Assembly (NCBI RefSeq): GCF_026278245.1
Contig: NZ_CP111079.1
Location: 4,453,501-4,517,500, forward strand
DNA from: Pontibacter kalidii
Lineage (GTDB): Bacteria; Bacteroidota; Bacteroidia; Cytophagales; Hymenobacteraceae
Direction: 5' to 3'
Length of the DNA: 64,000 nucleotides
This document shows, one piece after another, positions 1 through 7,756 of the stretch (positions are counted from its first letter, which is position 1; each line of letters begins with the position of its first letter). A program made the translations under genes and the position numbers. The notes below the pieces were generated by a model. That model was not told where the DNA came from and did not search any database. It was given only the letters and a program-made list of their open reading frames with translations.

Positions 1-1338
1 CTGGAGGGTGACTTTGAGGGCATCGGCGTGGAGTTTAACATCTTTAAGGACACCATTTACGTGATCACGCCGCTCAGCGGAGGCCCTTCAGAGGCGGCAG
101 GCATACAAGCTGGCGATAAGATCATTAAAGTAGACGGGGAAACCGTGGCCGGCACCGGCATCAATAACGAGGGCGTGTTCAAGCGCCTGCGCGGGCCTAA
201 AGGCACCAAAGTTGACCTTACCATCCAGCGCAACGCTCTCAAAAAACCGCTTAACTTCACTATTGAGCGCAGCAAGATTCCTACCCACTCGGTGGATGTG
301 AGTTATATGGTGGATAACAAGACCGGTTATATTAAGGTGAGCCGCTTCTCGGCCCATACTTACGAGGAGTTTATGGAGGCCCTCTCCAGGCTGAAGGAGC
401 AGGGCATGGAGCAACTGCTGCTCGACTTGCGCGGCAACCCCGGCGGCTACATGGACCACGCCATCCGTATGGCCGATGAGTTTGTTGCCGGCGAGAAGAT
501 GATCGTGTACACCGACGGCAAGGGCAACCGTTACGATTCCAGAACCTTTGCCCAGCGCAAAGGCGCTTTTGAACAGGGGCCGCTGGTGGTGCTGCTGGAT
601 GAGGGGAGCGCCTCCGCCTCCGAGATTGTGGCCGGTGCCCTGCAGGACAACGACCGTGCCCTGATCGTGGGCCGTCGCTCCTTTGGCAAGGGCCTGGTGC
701 AGATGCCGATCCCGCTCAACGACGGCTCTGAGCTGCGCCTGACCATTTCGCGCTACTACACGCCAAGCGGCCGCTCCATCCAGAAGCCTTATACGGGAAA
801 TACCGAGGACTATGAAAAGGATATTCTGAACCGCTTTGAGAACGGCGAGTATTTCCACCCGGACAGCAGCCTGTTTGTAGACTCGCTGAAGTATAAAACG
901 CTGGGCGGCCGGGCTGTGTATGGCGGCGGCGGCATTATGCCGGATGTTTTCGTGCCGCGCGATACCACCGAGCTGTCGGAGTACCTGAGCCAGCTGTATA
1001 ACAAGAACGTGATCCGGGAGTATAGTCTGAACTATTACCAGAAGCATAAGAAAGAGCTGGAGAAAATGCCGTTCGAGAAGTTTAACAAGAGCTTTGAGGT
1101 AACCGATAAGATGCTGCAGGAGGTGGTGCAAACGGCCACGGCTGCCGGCGTGGAATATAACGAGGCACAGTTTAAGCGCTCCGGCAACCTACTGCGCAAC
1201 CACCTGAAAGCCTTTATAGGCCGCAGCGTGTACGGCAACGAGGGCTTCTTCCCAGTGCTGCACCAGTCGGATGAGGAGTTTCAGCAGGGGCTAAGGCACT
1301 TTAGCCGCGCCCAAAGCCTGGCGTCAGGAAGTATGTAG
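1..1338 (+). CDS. C-terminal processing (CTP) S41-family serine protease, 5'-truncated by the window
   Basis: The reading frame is open from base 1 and runs into the window, so this is the 3' part of a larger gene; the GTG at 28 is only an internal codon. The first visible residues (LEGDFEGIGVEF) are the typical entry to the PDZ domain of CTP/Prc proteases, followed by the S41 peptidase fold. The catalytic serine is expected in GSASASEI (visible residue 205) and the general-base lysine in SFGKGLVQ (visible residue 230), the 25-residue spacing known from E. coli Prc. These enzymes sit on the periplasmic side and trim C-termini of envelope or exported proteins. The C-terminal 150 residues beyond the catalytic core are family-specific. 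The missing upstream part should hold a signal peptide. Family call is firm; substrate unknown. Confidence 0.93.
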   Translation: MEGDFEGIGVEFNIFKDTIYVITPLSGGPSEAAGIQAGDKIIKVDGETVAGTGINNEGVFKRLRGPKGTKVDLTIQRNALKKPLNFTIERSKIPTHSVDVSYMVDNKTGYIKVSRFSAHTYEEFMEALSRLKEQGMEQLLLDLRGNPGGYMDHAIRMADEFVAGEKMIVYTDGKGNRYDSRTFAQRKGAFEQGPLVVLLDEGSASASEIVAGALQDNDRALIVGRRSFGKGLVQMPIPLNDGSELRLTISRYYTPSGRSIQKPYTGNTEDYEKDILNRFENGEYFHPDSSLFVDSLKYKTLGGRAVYGGGGIMPDVFVPRDTTELSEYLSQLYNKNVIREYSLNYYQKHKKELEKMPFEKFNKSFEVTDKMLQEVVQTATAAGVEYNEAQFKRSGNLLRNHLKAFIGRSVYGNEGFFPVLHQSDEEFQQGLRHFSRAQSLASGSM

Positions 1339-1344
1339 CGTTAG

Positions 1345-1621
1345 CGTATCTCGTAGCACGTATCAGGTAGCACGACTTTTTGAGAAAGGACTTGGTGACA
1401 TAAGACTCAGTAACAAGGGACTGTTTGACATAAGACAAAGGACTTTTTTGATGGTTTGCCCCACTACCCCTTTTAAAGAGCGGCTACCTGGCAAGTATAA
1501 CTCCCCTTCCGGGAGGGGTAGGGGAGATGATTACCATATTCGAGAGGTCCTTTGTCAAGCGGTCTTTTGTCTAATTGTCATAAAACAGAGTCGTGCTACC
1601 TGATACGTGCTACGAGATACG
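1345..1621. repeat. 277-bp MITE-like element with 33-bp perfect terminal inverted repeats
   Basis: Bases 1345-1377 and 1589-1621 are exact reverse complements (33 of 33), beginning CGTATCTCGTAGCACG. Further in, the halves keep partial inverted similarity (the GACAAAGGAC word on one side, GTCCTTTGTC on the other). The centre carries a GC-rich piece (CCCCTTCCGGGAGGGG, near 1501) like those in the other intergenic repeats here. No coding sequence lies inside and no convincing target duplication flanks it. It fills most of the 316-bp gap between the protease and homogentisate dioxygenase. It could be a non-autonomous element or a very long hairpin. Confidence 0.75.
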
Positions 1622-1654
1622 AATAATACAGTGTCACCTTAAAAACTAATCCAT

Positions 1655-2860
1655 ATGCCTTTTTACTATAAACTTGGGGAGATACCGCACAAGCGGCATA
1701 CGCAGTTCCGGCAACCCGACGGCAGCCTCTATGCCGAGCAATTGGTGGGCACACTGGGCTTCAGCGGTGTTTCGTCGCTGCTCTACCACATTAACCCGCC
1801 CACGCAGATCAGCCGCCTTGGGGAGCCAAGGACATATGCGCCCAAGCGGGCAGAGGGCGTGAAACTGGCGCCGCAGCACCTGCGCACCGTAGAGGTAAAC
1901 GCCACCGGCCCCGACTACCTGAGCGCGCGCAAAACCATGCTTTTTAACAATGATGTAGCCATCAGCCTCTGCAACCCATCGGAGCACGAGATGGACTACT
2001 ACTATAAAAACGGGCAGGCCGACGAAGTAGTGTTTGTACACGACGGCACCGGCGATTTACTTACTCAGATGGGCCGCATCCCGTTTGGCCCCGGCGATTA
2101 TCTGGTTATCCCGCGCACGGTTATCCACAAGTTCCGCTTCGATAAAAGCGAGCGGCAGGTGCGGTTGCTGGTAGTCGAGTCGTTCAGCCCGGTAGAGACG
2201 CCGCGCCGCTACCGCAACCACTTCGGCCAGCTGCTGGAGCACGCACCGTTCTGCGAGCGCGACATGCGCCCACCCGTGGAACTGATCACCGAAACCGAGA
2301 AAGGCGAGTACCTGGTGCAGGTGAAGAAGGAGGGGGAGCTGCATCAATTCTACTATAACTCCAGCCCGTTTGACGCCGTGGGCTGGGATGGCTACTTTTA
2401 CCCCTATGCCTTTAACATCAAGGATTTTGAGCCGATAACAGGCCGCATTCATCAGCCGCCGCCCGTGCACCAGAACTTTGAGGCGCACAACTTCGTGATC
2501 TGCTCCTTTGTGCCGCGTCTCTTCGACTACCACCCGCTGTCCATCCCGGCGCCCTACAACCACTCCAACGTAGACTCCGACGAGGTGCTCTACTATGTGG
2601 AGGGCAACTTTATGAGCCGCAAGGGCGTGGACCGTGGGTCGTTCACCATTCACCCCGGCGGCATCCCGCACGGCCCGCACCCCGGCACGGTGGAGGCAAG
2701 TATAGGCAAGAAGGAAACAGAGGAGTATGCCGTGATGATCGACACCTTTAAGCCGCTGCACCTGACCGTGGACGCGCTGCCCTACTTGGACGAAAAGTAC
2801 CCGATGAGCTGGAACGAAGACAGCGACGGCAAAGTGCGCAAAGGCGATATGTTTGACTAA
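1655..2860 (+). CDS. hmgA: Homogentisate 1,2-dioxygenase
   Basis: Opens the aromatic ring of homogentisate to maleylacetoacetate in tyrosine/phenylalanine breakdown; a cytoplasmic non-heme Fe(II) enzyme of the cupin fold. The 401-residue product starts MPFYYKLGEIPHKRHTQF, the usual start of the bacterial family, and matches along its length. Probable iron ligands lie in the C-terminal part: YNHSNVDSDEVLYY (His plus acidic residue) and GGIPHGPHPGT (His). The ATG at 1655 is the first in frame and begins the conserved N-terminus. No other tyrosine-pathway gene lies next to it, so it appears as a single transcription unit closed by a strong terminator. Confidence 0.95.
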   Translation: MPFYYKLGEIPHKRHTQFRQPDGSLYAEQLVGTLGFSGVSSLLYHINPPTQISRLGEPRTYAPKRAEGVKLAPQHLRTVEVNATGPDYLSARKTMLFNNDVAISLCNPSEHEMDYYYKNGQADEVVFVHDGTGDLLTQMGRIPFGPGDYLVIPRTVIHKFRFDKSERQVRLLVVESFSPVETPRRYRNHFGQLLEHAPFCERDMRPPVELITETEKGEYLVQVKKEGELHQFYYNSSPFDAVGWDGYFYPYAFNIKDFEPITGRIHQPPPVHQNFEAHNFVICSFVPRLFDYHPLSIPAPYNHSNVDSDEVLYYVEGNFMSRKGVDRGSFTIHPGGIPHGPHPGTVEASIGKKETEEYAVMIDTFKPLHLTVDALPYLDEKYPMSWNEDSDGKVRKGDMFD

Positions 2861-2878
2861 ACTGCTTCATGTTTTGTA

Positions 2879-2928
2879 ACTTGCGGCGGGTAAGGCGGGC
2901 TTCGGGCTCCGACTTACCCGCCGCAAGT
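2879..2928 (+). terminator. Intrinsic terminator after hmgA
   Basis: A 16-bp perfect stem pairs 2879-2894 (ACTTGCGGCGGGTAAG) with 2913-2928, followed by GTTTTAAAA. It lies 19 bases after the hmgA stop and before the next start at 2951. Confidence 0.85.
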
Positions 2929-2950
2929 GTTTTAAAACCCTTTATTTTAC

Positions 2951-3487
2951 ATGACATTGATGAAAAGAATGATGCTGATGGTCGTGCTGCTGCTTGCCGT
3001 AGTAGCCAGTGCCTGCGAGAAGATCGATGATCTGCTTACTTTTTACATCGAAGAAGAAGAGACTTTTACCATTGAGTCTGGATTTCCTTTGGGGGCGCTT
3101 ATTCCGGCTACGCCGTTTACCATCACCACAAACTCAGAGGAAACGTTTAAAAACAATAAGACCCGTGCCGAGCTGGTAAAGAATGTAAGCCTGAACAGGT
3201 TAGAGCTGACCATAGCGGCACCTAAAAACCAGAACTTTGACTTCCTGAAGCGCATCGAACTGTACATTTCCAGCGAAAAGCAGCCGGAGGTGAAAATTGC
3301 CTACCTCGACGAGGTGCCGGCAGGAAGTAATGTGCTGAAGCTGAAATCGACCAATGCCAAGCTCGACGAATACATCAAAGGGGACAATTATACTATCCGG
3401 ACCAAGGCCGAGATCTCGAAGCCGGTAACGGAAGACATTACCATTAAAGCTGATATGCGATTTAAAGTAACCGCAGATCCTTTATAA
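2951..3487 (+). CDS. Putative lipoprotein of unknown function
   Basis: 178 residues. The N-terminus is a short basic stretch, a hydrophobic core (MMLMVVLLLAVV) and a lipobox-like VVASAC, so the mature protein should be lipidated at that cysteine and lie in the periplasm or outer membrane. The rest is predicted soluble, beta-rich and charged, with no family I can name. An alternative ATG at 2960 keeps the signal peptide intact. Its stop is one base before the next gene, so the two are almost certainly co-transcribed. Confidence 0.75.
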   Translation: MTLMKRMMLMVVLLLAVVASACEKIDDLLTFYIEEEETFTIESGFPLGALIPATPFTITTNSEETFKNNKTRAELVKNVSLNRLELTIAAPKNQNFDFLKRIELYISSEKQPEVKIAYLDEVPAGSNVLKLKSTNAKLDEYIKGDNYTIRTKAEISKPVTEDITIKADMRFKVTADPL

Positions 3488-3488
3488 G

Positions 3489-3881
3489 ATGCATACAATA
3501 CAAATGAGAATTTCAGAGGATAACAAGTTAGAAAAGATCATCATTGTAGGTGACCGCGTGCTGATAAAGCCGAAAATGGCCAGCGACCAGACCAAGAGCG
3601 GCCTGTACTTGCCGCCGGGCGTGCAGGCAAAGGAGAAGGTGCAGGAGGGCTATATCATGCGGGTTGGTCCCGGCTACCCGATCCCCGCCGACTTTGGCTA
3701 CGATGAGGATACGTGGGGGCAGGAGGAGGAAGAGGTGCGCTACATCCCGCTTCAGGCGAAAGAGGGCGACCTGGCCATCTACCTGCAGCGCGACGCCATC
3801 GAGATCAACTACCTCGGCGAGAAATACTTTATCGTGCCACAGTCGGCCGTGCTGATGCTGGTGCGGGAGGAGGACCTGTAA
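3489..3881 (+). CDS. GroES/Cpn10-like co-chaperone family protein
   Basis: 130 residues with a GroES-like core: IIIVGDRVLIKPKM near the start corresponds to the opening of Cpn10, followed by a SGLYLPPG stretch in the place of the mobile loop, and a closing LGEKYFIVPQSAVLMLV strand. It is longer than classical GroES (about 95 residues), with an acidic insertion (WGQEEEEVRY). There is no groEL next to it; it is paired with a lipoprotein one base upstream. It may be a GroES-like paralogue rather than the main co-chaperonin. Family placement is good, chaperonin partnership is inference. Confidence 0.8.
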   Translation: MHTIQMRISEDNKLEKIIIVGDRVLIKPKMASDQTKSGLYLPPGVQAKEKVQEGYIMRVGPGYPIPADFGYDEDTWGQEEEEVRYIPLQAKEGDLAIYLQRDAIEINYLGEKYFIVPQSAVLMLVREEDL

Positions 3882-3948
3882 CCCGTATTTGAAGGGGGAG
3901 TTTATACTCCGCTGAAGTATACTTGCCTCAAGGTTATACTTTAAAACA

Positions 3949-3979
3949 CGAAGCCCGGGCTTTCTTAGCTCGGGCTTCG
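3949..3979 (+). terminator. Intrinsic terminator after the GroES-like gene
   Basis: A 13-bp stem with one G-U pair joins 3949-3961 (CGAAGCCCGGGCT) to 3967-3979 over a 5-base loop, followed by TCTGTTT. It lies 70 bases beyond the stop at 3881. Confidence 0.7.
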
Positions 3980-4044
3980 TCTGTTTCATACTTGTTGTGT
4001 GAACGTCTTCGCTTGTGTCCTGCTATTTCCTGGCCCTCCCCAGG

Positions 4045-4214
4045 CCAGTTGAGTCAGAGACTCAACAATACAGCAAGTCACGAGTCTGGAGACTCGCGCC
4101 AGGAAGCCTATTGACAAATTTTCCTCCTCGGTGCAGTGCCTTTTCATCCCCTAATTGCTGGCGCGGGTTTGCAACCCGTGCCTTGTTATGAGGTCGGATT
4201 TGTAATCCGACTGG
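4045..4214. repeat. Two divergent copies of the two-hairpin intergenic module
   Basis: A minus-strand copy (4045-4102) and a plus-strand copy (4158-4214) of the module CTGGCGC-stem1-GTGYCTT-spacer-stem2-ACTGG. Stems seen: GTTGAGTC/GACTCAAC (4048-4066), CGAGTCT/AGACTCG (4081-4096), CGGGTT/AACCCG (4164-4178) and GTCGGATT/AATCCGAC (4193-4211); an extra GGGCC/GGCCC pair follows at 4213-4225. The stems differ completely in sequence but each pairs perfectly around a 2-3 base loop. With the terminator this accounts for the 460-bp gap; no gene is seen. Confidence 0.8.
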
Positions 4215-4341
4215 GCCGCAGGCCCAACGACAGCCGGTCATGAGTGTGGACGCCCGCGCTATAATAGCGTGTTTACCAGAATGAAACAATCCTGCTTAAT
4301 CGATAGGGTAACGGCAGCCTAATCGGACCTAGTTTACTTCA

Positions 4342-4890
4342 CTACTCCAGCGGTTTCGTCAAATCAAAATCTGCCTGGAAGCGGAGCTGGTTGTCGCGCT
4401 TGAGGATGTAGCTGAACGTTTTGCCGTCGGGGCTGAGGGCGAGCGTCCACTCGTTGGTAGCGGCGGCCGGCAGGAGCTCTGCCGTAAAAGCATCCGCCGG
4501 GAAGCGCTGTTCCGCTTCTGTGGGTGCGGTAGAAGCTATGCCGCCATACATGGTAACCTCGTCCGGGGTGCCGTCTTCATGGCGGTGGTCGTGCTTCAGT
4601 TGCAGTCCTTCGGCCGTTTTGCTGATCACCCAAGTTCTGGATTTATCCTCGCCCACCCAAAACGGAATGCGGAGGGTGGAGTCGGAGCAGGTCTGCACGA
4701 TCATGGTAAGGGGCGCACCGGCAAAGGGATCCTTGCCATCGGCCGGGAAGATCACCTTTCCGCTGAACGATTGGCCGCAAAGGCTGCCCATACTTTGGTA
4801 GAACGACTGCTGCGGTATGTCGGATTGGTGCTGCGGCCTAGTGCAGGCTGCTATCCACAGCAGACAAATAAGTAAAGAGAGGTGCTTCAT
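4342..4890 (-). CDS. Putative lipoprotein of unknown function
   Basis: 182 residues on the minus strand. The signal (MKHLSLLICLLWIAAC) ends in a lipobox cysteine at position 16. The mature part is beta-rich with two further cysteines (LCGQSF and QTCSDS) that could form a disulphide, and a His/Asp-rich stretch (KHDHRHEDG). It resembles small secreted Bacteroidota proteins without an assigned role. It is divergent from the DUF5916 gene across a 298-bp spacer that must hold both promoters; I see nothing else in that spacer. Confidence 0.75.
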   Translation of the reverse strand: MKHLSLLICLLWIAACTRPQHQSDIPQQSFYQSMGSLCGQSFSGKVIFPADGKDPFAGAPLTMIVQTCSDSTLRIPFWVGEDKSRTWVISKTAEGLQLKHDHRHEDGTPDEVTMYGGIASTAPTEAEQRFPADAFTAELLPAAATNEWTLALSPDGKTFSYILKRDNQLRFQADFDLTKPLE

Positions 4891-5188
4891 GTAAGCAAAG
4901 TATAAAATAAATCTCTATATGGCTATATTTATACTTTGATATAGCCTACAAATGATTAAAATTGCTGTTTCTTACGGACCAGCAGGCGTGGTGACAGGAC
5001 AAAACCTTACTAGAGCGGGGCAGCCGGTGCGGTTATAACGGCAGTGCACAGCAGAGCAGCGGGAGGAGAGTCTTAGAATTGAACTTTGCTAAAATATAAG
5101 TTTACCTGAAAGCAACGTCTGTTGCTGCTTCACCATCTTTTAAGAAAGATTGCTTAGCTAAACCAGATCTGTCCTACATCACCAAACT

Positions 5189-7696
5189 ATGAAGCTAAAG
5201 TTACTGCTGTCTCTTGCATCGTTCATACTTTACTTAACCTGTAGTGCCCAGGAGCAGAAGCAGGGGCAAAAGAAGTATAACTATCCTCAAAAAACCTTGC
5301 AGGCGCTTCGCGTGGACCAAACGCTGAAAATAGACGGCGTGCTGGACGAGCCAGTGTGGCAGCAGGCAGATATCGCCACGCAGTTCATCAAAAACAGGCC
5401 CAACCCAGGGCCCCTGGAGAAACACCCGACCGAGGTGCGCATCCTCTACGACGATGCCGCCATCTATGTAGGGGCCGTCATGCACGACGTGTCGCAGGAT
5501 TCTATCTTCCAGGAGCTGGGCCGCCGCGATGACCTGGGCAACACAGACTTTTTCGGTATTTTTCTCGATACCTATCTGGATGAAATAAATGGCTTTGGCT
5601 TTCTGCTGACGCCAGCCGGCGTACAGCTCGATGCCCGCTACTCTTCCAACGGCGAAGACTGGAGCTGGAATGCGGTGTGGGAGAGTAGCACCAAGCTGAA
5701 CGAAACGAGCTGGGTTGCCGAGATGAAAATTCCATACTCCGCCATCCGCTTTAGCAGCAAGCCTGTGCAGGTATGGGGGCTAAATTTCATGCGCAACCGG
5801 CAGTCGACGCGCGAGGGTTACTTCTGGAATTACGTAGACCCAGCCAAAGACGGCTTTGCCAACCAATGGGGCCGGCTGGAGGGGCTGCGCAACATTGAGG
5901 CCCCGCTGCGCCTGTCGTTCACGCCATACGTTTCGGCCTATATGGAGCGCTACCCCGTGGCACAGGAAAAGCCCGGAGCGTCTTCGCATGCCCACAACTT
6001 CAACTTTGGTGGCGGCATGGACCTGAAGTACGGCATAAGCGACGCCTTTACGCTGGACATGACGCTGGTGCCGGATTTCAGCCAGGTGCAGTCTGATAAC
6101 CGCGTGCTGAACCTATCGCCGTTTGAGCAGCAGTTCAGCGAGAACAGGCCGTTTTTTCTGGAAGGGACGGAGCTGTTTAACAAAGGCGATTTTTTCTACT
6201 CCCGCCGTATCGGGGGCAGGCCCGTTAACTCCGGGGTTATTTACGACGATGCCTACAGTGCGTATGAGGTAGTAGAGAGTCCAAGCGAAACCAAGATGAT
6301 CAATGGCACCAAGATTTCCGGCCGCACGGAGTCTGGTTTGGGCATCGGAATCTTTAATGCGGTGGTAGGGGAGCAATACGCCGAGCTGGTAGACAAAGAA
6401 GGGAACCGGATAAAACTGAAGACGCAGCCGCTCACCAACTACAACATCGCCGTTTTCGATCAGTCGCTTAAAAACAACTCCTATGTTACGCTGGTGAACA
6501 CGAACGTGATGCGCCAAGGCTCCACCTACGATGCCAACCTGACGGGCCTACTCTTCAGGATAGCCAACAAAGGAAACAAGTACGCCATTGACGGCAAGGG
6601 CGCCCTGAGCCAGCAGTTTCACCCGGACGACACGGAACGGGGCTACATGTACCGGGTGGGGGCGGGTAAAGTGAGCGGTAATTTTCAGTTCAACGCATCG
6701 CATGTGCTGTACTCAGACAAGTATAACCCAAATGACCTGGGCATCCTGTTCACGAACAATTCATCGGCGCAGGAAGTTAGCTTCTCCTATAACTTCTACG
6801 ACCCTTTCTGGAAGCTGCTGAACCTGTATACTACCGTAGGGGCTTTGTATGAGCGGCGCTTTCAGCCCAACAAGTTTCAGAACTTCGTTGTCTACAGCAA
6901 CGTGAACGGCACCTTCAAGAACTTCACAAGCGCGGGGCTGCAAATCAACCTGGAGCCCATCGTGACTTACGACTTCTTTGAGCCTCGCCTGAACGGAAGG
7001 GTGTATGCTTTTCCGGTAAACTATACCGTTGGCGGTTGGATGTCTACAGATTACCGCAAGCGTTTTGCCCTGGACCTCGAAATGACCTACCGCACGTTTG
7101 ACGAGCACCAGCGCCGTAACTTCAGCTATGGCATCTCGCCGCGTTTTAGAGTGAGCAATCAGCTTAGCTTTACCTATAGCTTTGAGTCAGGCAACAGGTA
7201 TGATGACATGGGGTTCGTAAACATTGTCCGATATAAAGACGATAAGGGAAGCGAGTGGAAAGATCCGGATGTGGTTTTTGGCTTACGCGAGGTGCGATCG
7301 ATCTACAACAGCCTCTCGGGTAGCTATGTCTTTAATAACCGGATGTCGCTGGGCTTGCGGGTGTGGCATAACTGGAGCAAAGTAAACCACGACCGCTACT
7401 TTAAGTTACTCCAAAACGGTGCACTGGAGCCGTATCAGTATACACCGGAAAAATCGCCGGATGTGAACTATAATTCCTTTAACCTGGATATGGTGTACTC
7501 CTGGTGGTTTGCTCCGGGCAGCGAGATTAGCATTGTCTGGAAAAACGCCTTTGAGGAGCAGGTAAACCTGGTAGAACCGTACTACTTCAACAACTTCTCC
7601 CATACCCTCCGCTCCCCGCAGAGCAGTATTTTTTCAGTTAAAGTACTCTATTATTTAGACTACCTGACGCTGAAGCGGAAGCTTGCAAAATCATAG
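5189..7696 (+). CDS. DUF5916 outer-membrane protein with N-terminal CBM9-like domain
   Basis: 835 residues. A signal peptide (about residues 1-20, ending SAQ) precedes a carbohydrate-binding-family-9-like domain, recognisable by LRVDQTLKIDGVLDEPVW and the following YDDAAIYVGAVMHD strand. The remaining 550 residues match the DUF5916 pattern common in Bacteroidota: NRPFFLEGTELFN, then alternating aromatic beta strands to the C-terminus, suggesting an outer-membrane barrel. Biological role is not established; binding of a sugar or other small ligand at the surface is inference from the CBM9-like fold. It is a single gene ending at a bidirectional terminator. Confidence 0.85.
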   Translation: MKLKLLLSLASFILYLTCSAQEQKQGQKKYNYPQKTLQALRVDQTLKIDGVLDEPVWQQADIATQFIKNRPNPGPLEKHPTEVRILYDDAAIYVGAVMHDVSQDSIFQELGRRDDLGNTDFFGIFLDTYLDEINGFGFLLTPAGVQLDARYSSNGEDWSWNAVWESSTKLNETSWVAEMKIPYSAIRFSSKPVQVWGLNFMRNRQSTREGYFWNYVDPAKDGFANQWGRLEGLRNIEAPLRLSFTPYVSAYMERYPVAQEKPGASSHAHNFNFGGGMDLKYGISDAFTLDMTLVPDFSQVQSDNRVLNLSPFEQQFSENRPFFLEGTELFNKGDFFYSRRIGGRPVNSGVIYDDAYSAYEVVESPSETKMINGTKISGRTESGLGIGIFNAVVGEQYAELVDKEGNRIKLKTQPLTNYNIAVFDQSLKNNSYVTLVNTNVMRQGSTYDANLTGLLFRIANKGNKYAIDGKGALSQQFHPDDTERGYMYRVGAGKVSGNFQFNASHVLYSDKYNPNDLGILFTNNSSAQEVSFSYNFYDPFWKLLNLYTTVGALYERRFQPNKFQNFVVYSNVNGTFKNFTSAGLQINLEPIVTYDFFEPRLNGRVYAFPVNYTVGGWMSTDYRKRFALDLEMTYRTFDEHQRRNFSYGISPRFRVSNQLSFTYSFESGNRYDDMGFVNIVRYKDDKGSEWKDPDVVFGLREVRSIYNSLSGSYVFNNRMSLGLRVWHNWSKVNHDRYFKLLQNGALEPYQYTPEKSPDVNYNSFNLDMVYSWWFAPGSEISIVWKNAFEEQVNLVEPYYFNNFSHTLRSPQSSIFSVKVLYYLDYLTLKRKLAKS

Positions 7697-7706
7697 CTTA
7701 ACATAC

Positions 7707-7746
7707 ATAAAGAGAGGCGGCACTTGTTGCTGCCGCCTCTCTTTAT
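7707..7746. terminator. Bidirectional intrinsic terminator between convergent genes
   Basis: A 16-bp perfect stem joins 7707-7722 to 7731-7746 (ATAAAGAGAGGCGGCA and complement) over an 8-base loop. A/T-rich tails on both sides make it usable by the DUF5916 gene (plus) and the subtilisin gene (minus). Confidence 0.88.
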
Positions 7747-7756
7747 ATTTAAATAA

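Noticed and set aside
88..1131. Long antisense open frame opposite the S41 protease
   Set aside because: Low-complexity His/Leu/Val-rich translation typical of the reverse strand of a GC-rich gene; no family features.
4045..4225. Series of short palindromes as a CRISPR array
   Set aside because: The repeats are not identical, the stems change, spacing is irregular and there are no spacers or cas genes.
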